DNA from: Oscillospiraceae bacterium UBA4632
GTDB lineage: Bacteria > Bacillota > Clostridia > Oscillospirales > Oscillospiraceae
Direction: 5' to 3'
Assembly (NCBI GenBank): GCA_002405995.1
Contig: DHMW01000011.1
Span: forward strand, 1 to 8,169
Length of the DNA stretch: 8,169 nucleotides
Part shown: in pieces, positions 1 through 4,150 of the stretch
Numbering within the stretch: position 1 is the stretch's first letter
Layout: every line of letters starts with the position of its first letter
Program-made: the position numbers and the translations under genes
The notes under the pieces: generated by a model
The model's database searches: none
What the model was told of the DNA's origin: nothing
The model's input: the letters and a program-made list of their open reading frames with translations, nothing else

Positions 1-6
1 CAATGA

Positions 7-15
7 TGCTATTAT
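7..15 (+). promoter_or_regulatory. Possible extended -10 element of the tRNA operon promoter
   Basis: TGC followed by TATTAT reads as an extended -10 element (TGn plus a 5/6 match to TATAAT), about 33 bases before the first tRNA. The -35 region would lie outside the window, so the promoter cannot be confirmed. An overlapping TATAAC at 13-18 is an alternative. Confidence 0.35.
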
Positions 16-47
16 AACGGAGCTGACGATTTTTGCGGAGGGCGAAT

Positions 48-122
48 GCAGGTGTAGCACAATGGCCAGGGCACCAGCCTTCCAAGCTGGGGATGCGGGT
101 TCGATTCCCGTCACCTGCTCCA
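48..122 (+). tRNA. tRNA-Gly(TCC)
   Basis: Complete cloverleaf. Acceptor stem 48-54 (GCAGGTG) pairs perfectly with 112-118 (CACCTGC). The anticodon stem CCAGC (74-78) and GCTGG (86-90) encloses loop CTTCCAA, giving anticodon TCC at 81-83. The T arm contains GGTTCGATTCC. The discriminator is T and CCA (120-122) is encoded. It decodes GGA/GGG glycine codons and is the first of five clustered tRNA genes. Confidence 0.96.
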
Positions 123-129
123 TTCATTT

Positions 130-206
<77 letters not shown>

Positions 207-255
207 TTTAAGGCTCTCAGTTAGCGGCAAATATCGCACGGATACAGGATATGTG

Positions 256-332
<77 letters not shown>

Positions 333-337
333 CAAAA

Positions 338-374
338 AAGAGAGGGATAGGGTCGAAGTCCCTATCCCTCTTTT
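338..374 (+). terminator. Terminator-like hairpin inside the tRNA cluster
   Basis: A perfect 12-bp stem (341-352, AGAGGGATAGGG, with 360-371, CCCTATCCCTCT) encloses the 7-base loop TCGAAGT. It is preceded by six A (334-339) and the right arm runs into TTTT (371-374). This has the form of an intrinsic terminator with a short U tract. It lies 8 bases after tRNA-His and 6 bases before tRNA-Gln. It could end a Gly-Arg-His transcript, attenuate read-through, or act as a processing signal. Confidence 0.6.
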
Positions 375-380
375 CCCTAT

Positions 381-455
381 AGGGGTGTAGCCAAGCGGTA
401 AGGCAAGGGACTTTGACTCCCTCATTCGCTGGTTCGAGTCCAGCCATCCCTGCCA
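381..455 (+). tRNA. tRNA-Gln(TTG)
   Basis: Acceptor stem AGGGGTG (381-387) pairs with CATCCCT (445-451), with one G-T pair. Anticodon stem AGGGA/TCCCT holds loop CTTTGAC, giving anticodon TTG, which reads CAA. T arm GCTGG/CCAGC is perfect. The discriminator is G and CCA (453-455) is encoded. There is no clear promoter in the few bases after the upstream hairpin, so transcription probably reads through from the left. Confidence 0.95.
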
Positions 456-489
456 GCTCTTTTCCGCTCCGGTGGTCACAATAGCATAC

Positions 490-565
490 GCTTCGTTAGC
501 TCAGTCGGCAGAGCACCTGCCTTTTAAGCAGGGTGTCCGGGGTTCGAATCCCCGACGAGGCACCA
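490..565 (+). tRNA. tRNA-Lys(TTT)
   Basis: Acceptor stem GCTTCGT (490-496) pairs with ACGAGGC (555-561), with one T-G pair. Anticodon stem CCTGC/GCAGG holds loop CTTTTAA, giving anticodon TTT for AAA/AAG lysine codons. The T arm has GGTTCGAATCC, the discriminator is A, and CCA (563-565) is encoded. It is the last tRNA of the cluster and is followed at once by a terminator. Confidence 0.97.
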
Positions 566-567
566 AT

Positions 568-596
568 AAAGAGACAGCTTCAGGCTGTCTCTTTTT
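568..596 (+). terminator. Intrinsic terminator after the tRNA cluster, probably bidirectional
   Basis: An 11-bp perfect stem, AAAGAGACAGC (568-578) with GCTGTCTCTTT (584-594), has the 5-base loop TTCAG and ends in TTTTT (592-596). It closes the tRNA operon. On the minus strand the same hairpin follows the repressor gene stop (610-612) and ends in TTTATT, so it may serve both convergent units. Confidence 0.85.
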
Positions 597-609
597 CTGC
601 TGCGCCTCC

Positions 610-816
610 TTACCCGCTGTCCCTGATGTACTCCATGATGTCTCCAACATTACAGTCAAGGATCCTGCAAAACATTTCGATCGTGTGGGTGCTGACGCTT
701 TCGTTCCGCTTCAGCCGCGTGATCTGGGCAGGGCTGACGCCATACTTTTTGATGAGCATATACTGCGAAACGCCCTTTTCCCTCATCACATTCCAGAGAT
801 TTTCATAGGAGATCAT
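610..816 (-). CDS. Small Cro/CI-type (XRE family) helix-turn-helix regulator
   Basis: This 68-residue protein is almost entirely one Cro/CI helix-turn-helix domain. From about residue 16 the helices run SQYMLIKKYG, then VSPAQITRLKRNE as turn plus recognition helix, then STHTIEMFCRILDCNVGDIMEY. The spacing and the final helix match the common short XRE regulators of Firmicutes; it has no sensor or oligomerisation domain beyond this. A TTG codon at 823-825 could extend the frame by three residues. The GTGAGG ribosome site (827-832) lies one base from TTG but ten bases from the ATG at 814-816, so I prefer the ATG. It diverges from the lipoprotein gene, and operator-like palindromes lie between them. 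Autoregulation and control of the lipoprotein are plausible inferences. The gene ends in TAA, 14 bases from the tRNA terminator. Confidence 0.85.
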   Translation of the reverse strand: MISYENLWNVMREKGVSQYMLIKKYGVSPAQITRLKRNESVSTHTIEMFCRILDCNVGDIMEYIRDSG

Positions 817-846
817 AACATCCAAGCCTCACTTTGTACTTGAATG

Positions 847-864
847 TTAACCGAAAGCGGTGTA
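847..864. promoter_or_regulatory. Secondary operator-like half-palindrome
   Basis: TTAACCGAAAGCGGTGTA has the same TTAACC-N6-GGT layout as the stronger site at 873-890 and starts exactly 26 bases before it. The left half is perfect, the right half degenerate. It lies closer to the repressor gene and may be a weaker copy of the same operator. This is sequence pattern only; no binding is shown. Confidence 0.4.
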
Positions 865-866
865 TA

Positions 867-896
867 TTGGTATTAACCAATATCGGTTAATACAAT
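867..896 (+). promoter_or_regulatory. Candidate promoter of the lipoprotein gene
   Basis: A TTGGTA -35 candidate (867-872, 4/6 to TTGACA) and a TACAAT -10 candidate (891-896, 5/6) are separated by 18 bases. The predicted start would be about 13 bases before the gene's start codon, leaving just room for the ribosome site. The spacer is exactly the palindrome 873-890, an ideal location for repression by steric block. Confidence 0.45.
873..890. promoter_or_regulatory. Operator-like palindrome between repressor and lipoprotein genes
   Basis: TTAACCAATATCGGTTAA is an inverted repeat pairing at 8 of 9 positions (TTAACC-N6-GGTTAA). A second inverted repeat, ATATTGGT (864-871) with ACCAATAT (876-883), overlaps it. 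The small HTH regulator encoded next door is the obvious candidate ligand, since Cro/CI-type proteins bind such sites as dimers. The link is inferred from position and symmetry. Confidence 0.6.
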
Positions 897-915
897 TGAT
901 CAAAGGAGAAAAGAA

Positions 916-1902
916 ATGAAAAGAATGATCGCACTGCTCTTGTCCCTGCTTCTGGCGCTGTCCCTCTGCGCCTGCGGCGGGGAAACGGCCGCCGCGCCTG
1001 ACGATGGGGACGCCGGGGATACCGGCAAGACGCTTGCCCTCGGCCAGAGCGGAGGGACCGATATCGTTTCGGTCACACTGGATTGGGCAGAGCTTGCCAT
1101 TGCGCTGGAGAACACCTGGGGCGACGACTACTACACCGCCAAGGCGTATCACGCGCAGGAGGACGCCAAGAATCCCTTCGTTGCCGCAAAGGGGCATACG
1201 CTGGTCGCATTCATGTACACGATCAGCAATCTGGACAGGGCGTCCGTTGATCTGGATGGCACGTTCAATCCGAAGCTGATCACGGTCGGCTATCAGGGGA
1301 AGAGCTATGGAAACGAGACCCATTACGGCGCGGCGGGAACGAAGGACGAGTTCGGCGCCATGCAGTGGGAAAGCTATTCCTCCACAAATATCCTGCTGAG
1401 CGCAGGCGAGACGGAAACCTATAAGGGGTATATGGACATCGATACCGAGGCGGCAGACCTGAGCGATGCGTTCACGCTGTCCTTTGACCTGCCGACCGCA
1501 CAGGGCGGGATCGAGACGGTCGAATTTTCCGTTGACAGCGCAGGACAGGCCGCGGCGAAGCAGGCGCTGGAGCAGAGCGCCGCCAATGCGCAGGCGGCGG
1601 CGGACGCTGCGCTGGCAGAGGCGCTGTCCGAGGTCGATGCCGCCGTTGCCGACGGCGTCACTGCGGCCCTTCAGGGCGAGTGGGAATACAGCAAGGACAA
1701 CGTGTACTACGAGCTGGCGTTCAATGGAAACGCCGTCACTGTAACGAGCAGCGTCGGCGGCGCGTCGCTGTCCAATGCCGGAACGTTTTCCGTCCGGCGG
1801 GATTACATCCTGCTGGAATACGATAACGGCGCCCGCGCCGGCCTCCCCTATACCTTTGAAAACGGCGAGCTTAGCATGAGCTATATCGAGGGGTTGGACT
1901 AA
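916..1902 (+). CDS. Secreted lipoprotein with DUF4352-like and small C-terminal beta domain
   Basis: This 328-residue protein is probably anchored to the outer face of the membrane. Residues 1-20 form a lipoprotein signal: KR, a leucine-rich core, then lipobox L-C-A-C, with Cys20 as the likely lipidated residue, followed by a GG and acidic linker. Residues about 49-205 look like an immunoglobulin-like DUF4352-type domain, with the typical GHTLVAFMYTISNLDR stretch. Residues 206-251 form an alanine-rich, probably coiled helix. Residues 252-325 look like a small beta-barrel domain that starts LQGEWEY and ends in alternating aromatic strands, similar in style to lipocalin-like repeats. The domain names are my reading and not search results. 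The start is firm: AAAGGAG (902-908) lies 7 bases before ATG. The gene is preceded by an operator-like palindrome and a divergent repressor gene, and a terminator follows the TAA. The specific function is unknown. Confidence 0.85.
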   Translation: MKRMIALLLSLLLALSLCACGGETAAAPDDGDAGDTGKTLALGQSGGTDIVSVTLDWAELAIALENTWGDDYYTAKAYHAQEDAKNPFVAAKGHTLVAFMYTISNLDRASVDLDGTFNPKLITVGYQGKSYGNETHYGAAGTKDEFGAMQWESYSSTNILLSAGETETYKGYMDIDTEAADLSDAFTLSFDLPTAQGGIETVEFSVDSAGQAAAKQALEQSAANAQAAADAALAEALSEVDAAVADGVTAALQGEWEYSKDNVYYELAFNGNAVTVTSSVGGASLSNAGTFSVRRDYILLEYDNGARAGLPYTFENGELSMSYIEGLD

Positions 1903-1908
1903 ATAATG

Positions 1909-1943
1909 AGCGAGGGGACGGGAAACCGTCCCCCTCGCTTTTT
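1909..1943 (+). terminator. Intrinsic terminator between convergent lipoprotein and anti-sigma genes
   Basis: AGCGAGGGGACGG (1909-1921) pairs with CCGTCCCCCTCGCT (1926-1939), with one bulged C, around a GAAA tetraloop, and ends in TTTTT (1939-1943). It starts 7 bases after the lipoprotein stop. The anti-sigma gene ends at 1958 on the other strand, so the hairpin may also stop that transcript, although its minus-strand U tract is poor. Confidence 0.85.
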
Positions 1944-1957
1944 CCGCAGACAGCCGC

Positions 1958-3019
1958 TTACGCTGCGGCTCGCTTCTGCGCCCACAGGCGGAGCGCCAGC
2001 AGCGCCGCGCAGTAGACCAGCGCGCCCGCCAGCACGATGAGCGCAAGATCGCGCTGCATCTGATAGCTCGCCGCCGCAAAGCCCTTGACGAGCATATGCC
2101 CCGCAAGATAGCACAGCGGCACGAGCGCAAGACGCCCCAGCATCCCGCCGCACGGCCTTTTGCGGCAGACGAGCCACGCAAGCCCCAGCGCCGCGCCCAG
2201 CGCGAGCGCCAGCAGCGCGTAGTATCCCAGCGCCAGCCGCGGCAGCGAGATCATGCCGCCGTCCATCCGCTCACCGTAGAGCAAAACATCGTCCCGCCCA
2301 TTGTTCGGGGAGTAATAGATCCCTGCGCAGTTTTCCGCGTCAAAGGTGAAGAAGTTGCCCGCACGGGAAACGCCGTCCCCGCTGCGCAGCGTATTGACCG
2401 CCGCCTCCGTCTCGCTGAGCGCGTCCTCCAACGCTTCGCCTTCGGCAGCGCGCGCCGTGGAGACGTTCTCCGCCTCTGCGAACTTTCCCAGCCACTCGTC
2501 CAGCGGCGTGCGCCATGCGCTGATAAAGTAGAGTATTTTGCCGTTTTCGTCATAGGAGCTGCTGACCTCTGCGCCGGAGACCGGCGTAAGCAGATTTGCC
2601 CCGATGCGGGAGATCCCTTCGAGGTCATACATCCCCGGGAACGAGACGGTGCTCCCCGCAGAATAGCGGACTGTCCCGTTCGGAGAGGAGCGGACGATCT
2701 GCCACTCCAGCTCTCCGTAAGGCATATACTGCGGCGCGGTGACGTAGGCAAAGCCTGCCGTCGCCAGCGTCAGCACCAACGCGGCGGTCAGCAGCACGGC
2801 TGTGAGCCGCCTGCGGCGCAGCGCCCGCTCGATGCCGCGCAGCGGCGTGAGCTGTACCGCCGGCGCGGGCGTTGCATCCGCCTTCAGCGCGTCCAGCTCG
2901 GCGCGGCAGACCGCGCAGTCCGCAAGATGCCCCTCCACAAATTCCCTTGTCTCCGGCTTTACCATGTCCTCGGCGTACAGCGGCAGCAGGTCCTGCACGA
3001 TGCTGCAATCGTTTTTCAT
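1958..3019 (-). CDS. Transmembrane anti-sigma factor with zinc-binding ZAS (zf-HC2) domain
   Basis: This 353-residue membrane protein probably holds the ECF sigma factor encoded just upstream inactive until an envelope signal arrives. The N-terminal cytoplasmic part has the ZAS signature H31-x3-C35-x2-C38 (GHLADCAVC), preceded by the conserved QDLLPLYAED segment. An arginine cluster (69-71) precedes a first membrane helix at about 72-93. Residues 94-260 form a large soluble part predicted outside the cell, of no family I recognise. Three more hydrophobic segments follow at about 264-284, 294-314 and 325-346, ending in a basic tail. Extra C-terminal helices are not part of the minimal anti-sigma layout. 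ATG follows the sigma stop after a single base, and GGAGG lies inside the end of the sigma gene, so translation is probably coupled. Confidence 0.88.
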   Translation of the reverse strand: MKNDCSIVQDLLPLYAEDMVKPETREFVEGHLADCAVCRAELDALKADATPAPAVQLTPLRGIERALRRRRLTAVLLTAALVLTLATAGFAYVTAPQYMPYGELEWQIVRSSPNGTVRYSAGSTVSFPGMYDLEGISRIGANLLTPVSGAEVSSSYDENGKILYFISAWRTPLDEWLGKFAEAENVSTARAAEGEALEDALSETEAAVNTLRSGDGVSRAGNFFTFDAENCAGIYYSPNNGRDDVLLYGERMDGGMISLPRLALGYYALLALALGAALGLAWLVCRKRPCGGMLGRLALVPLCYLAGHMLVKGFAAASYQMQRDLALIVLAGALVYCAALLALRLWAQKRAAA

Positions 3020-3020
3020 G

Positions 3021-3494
3021 TCATTCCTCCAATCCCTCTCGGATCATTTTCCGTGCGCGGTGATAGGTCACGCACGCCCAGTTCTCCGTCTTGCCGAACA
3101 ATTCTGCGATTTCCCGAAAGCTTTTCTCGCCGTAAACGCGCCACATGAACACCTCCTTGTACGGCTCCTTCAGCCCATGCAGCAGCATCCGGATGCGCTC
3201 GGCCTCGCTGCGGTCCTCGACGGCGGCCTCGCAGCCCTCCCCGGCAAGCCCGGCCTCCTCCAGCGGCGCGAGGCGTCCCTCGCGGCGCTTGTGCGAGCAG
3301 AAAAGGTTCTTCGCGATCTGGCACAGCCACACGCGCACGCTGCAATCGCCCCGGAAGCGGTCCAGCGCGCCGAGCGCGCGGAAAAACGTCTCACTCGTCA
3401 GCTCCTCCGCCGTGCCCTCGTCGCCCGAGAGCGCCAGCAGATACCGGTACACGTCGTCAAAATACACCGCGTAGATCTCCTCAAAATCCGTCAC
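3021..3494 (-). CDS. ECF-type RNA polymerase sigma factor
   Basis: This 157-residue protein has the two-domain layout and length of extracytoplasmic-function sigma-70 factors. Region 2 (about 6-73) contains DVYRYLLALSGDEGTAEELT, then ETFFRAL, and FRGDCSVRVWLCQIAKN followed by basic HKRR. A 20-25-residue linker leads to region 4 (about 97-153), with the recognition helix-turn-helix in GEKSFREIAELFGKTENWACVTYHRARKMI. It would direct RNA polymerase to a small set of promoters when released from the anti-sigma factor. The start is GTG (3492-3494) with AGGGGG seven bases upstream; no ATG fits the conserved N-terminus better. The gene and the anti-sigma gene form an operon with a one-base gap. A matching ECF promoter candidate lies just upstream. 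Confidence 0.93.
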   Translation of the reverse strand: MTDFEEIYAVYFDDVYRYLLALSGDEGTAEELTSETFFRALGALDRFRGDCSVRVWLCQIAKNLFCSHKRREGRLAPLEEAGLAGEGCEAAVEDRSEAERIRMLLHGLKEPYKEVFMWRVYGEKSFREIAELFGKTENWACVTYHRARKMIREGLEE

Positions 3495-3519
3495 GCTCTC
3501 GCCCCCTCTCTGCCCATAA

Positions 3520-3545
3520 GACGCGCCCGCGCGCGTTTTCTTACA
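3520..3545 (-). promoter_or_regulatory. Candidate ECF-dependent promoter of the sigma/anti-sigma operon
   Basis: Read on the minus strand, TGTAAG (3540-3545), then exactly 16 bases, then CGTC (3520-3523). Known ECF promoters of Firmicutes have TGAAAC or TGTAAC, 16-17 bases, then CGTC or CGAC. A transcript would start about 18 bases before the GTG start codon. Autoregulation by the encoded sigma factor is the natural inference. An inverted repeat, TAAGACGCGC (3517-3526) with GCGCGT-TTT-CTTA (3531-3543), overlaps it. Confidence 0.45.
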
Positions 3546-3577
3546 AAAAAATCCGCCCCGCGGGACGGATTTTTTTA
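3545..3577 (-). terminator. Bidirectional intrinsic terminator after the zinc-ribbon gene
   Basis: The near-palindrome TCCGCCCCGCGGGACGGA (3552-3569) is flanked by seven A (3545-3551) and seven T (3570-3576), so it forms a GC-rich hairpin with a U tract in either direction. It lies 14 bases after the stop of the small membrane protein gene (minus) and insulates it from the sigma operon. Confidence 0.85.
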
Positions 3578-3590
3578 TTGACCGGGAAAT

Positions 3591-4001
3591 TTACGCCTTG
3601 ATGACCCTTCTGCGCCCGCACTTCGGGCACGTCAGCTCCACCTTGCCCACGCCGCGCGGCACGCGGCACCACGCGCCGCAGGAGCAGCGCGTATACTTAT
3701 GGGCGGCATCGGCGCGGCGCGCCCTCGCGCCCCGGATATCGTTCAGCACGGGGCCTGCCCACGCAAGGAACCTTGCGTTCTCGGCGCGGCGGGCGGCCAG
3801 GTTGCGCGAGAACATCCGCAGCAGGATGACGAACATCAGCGCCATCGTGACAAAGTACAGCACGGCGGACACCGCCTGCACGCGCACGAGCGAGCCGATG
3901 ACGCTCAGCAGCAGCTCCAGGCCGAACAGCGCCCAGCAGAGCGCGTCCACGCCGTTGCGGCCGTACATAAAGCGGGAAAGGGCATTGCGCAGCTTGTTCA
4001 C
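3591..4001 (-). CDS. Small two-helix membrane protein with C-terminal zinc ribbon, function unknown
   Basis: This 136-residue protein has hydrophobic segments at about 20-40 and 44-62, a basic region (63-105), and a cysteine-rich tail containing C106, C108, C112, C125 and C128. The tail reads CSCGAWCRVPRG, then LTCPKCGRR, which resembles zinc-ribbon tails found on many short Clostridia membrane proteins. The first half has C-x-C and a further C where CxxC is usual, so the exact ligands are unclear. Both ends probably lie in the cytoplasm. The start is GTG (3999-4001) with GGGGAG (4011-4016) nine bases upstream. It stands alone between two terminators with its own promoter candidate. I cannot name a function. 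Confidence 0.75.
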   Translation of the reverse strand: MNKLRNALSRFMYGRNGVDALCWALFGLELLLSVIGSLVRVQAVSAVLYFVTMALMFVILLRMFSRNLAARRAENARFLAWAGPVLNDIRGARARRADAAHKYTRCSCGAWCRVPRGVGKVELTCPKCGRRRVIKA

Positions 4002-4031
4002 AGAAAAACACTCCCCAAACTTGATGCCCCC

Positions 4032-4060
4032 ATTCTACACGCTTTTGCCGCCCGCGTAAA
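4032..4060 (-). promoter_or_regulatory. Candidate housekeeping promoter of the zinc-ribbon membrane protein gene
   Basis: On the minus strand, TTTACG (4055-4060, 4/6 to TTGACA) is followed by a 17-base spacer and TAGAAT (4032-4037, 5/6 to TATAAT). The start would lie about 25 bases before the GTG start codon and just ahead of the ribosome site. Confidence 0.5.
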
Positions 4061-4091
4061 GCCCATCGCAGAAAGTTTACAAACCCGCGCG

Positions 4092-4127
4092 AAAAAAGAG
4101 GGAGGCTGTCCGCTCGGACAGCCTCCC
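4092..4127 (-). terminator. Intrinsic terminator of the SLH surface protein gene
   Basis: A perfect 12-bp stem, GGGAGGCTGTCC (4100-4111) with GGACAGCCTCCC (4116-4127), has a four-base loop, with six A at 4092-4097 that give TTTTTT on the minus strand. It lies 23 bases after the TAA at 4151-4153. Confidence 0.92.
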
Positions 4128-4150
4128 CAGTATGCTTGCGGGAAAATGGT

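Noticed and set aside
490..825. tRNA-Lys 3' end as integration site of a mobile element, given a phage-like repressor next door
   Set aside because: No integrase, no second copy of the tRNA 3' end in the window, and no other phage gene. Small XRE regulators are also common chromosomal genes.
823..825. TTG as start codon of the HTH gene
   Set aside because: The ribosome site ends one base before it, which is too close; the ATG at 814-816 is ten bases away and fits better.
472..843. Open frame of 123 codons on the + strand starting before tRNA-Lys
   Set aside because: It runs through the tRNA-Lys gene and its terminator and is antisense to the HTH gene; no ribosome site or domain.
847..2181. 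Open frame of 444 codons on the minus strand over the lipoprotein gene
   Set aside because: Arg/Gly/Ala-rich product with no domain pattern. It crosses the lipoprotein gene, its terminator and the end of the anti-sigma gene, all of which are well supported in other frames.
2096..3148. Open frame of 350 codons on the + strand over the anti-sigma gene
   Set aside because: Arg/Gln/Pro-rich shadow of a gene with a clear ZAS motif and membrane helices on the other strand.
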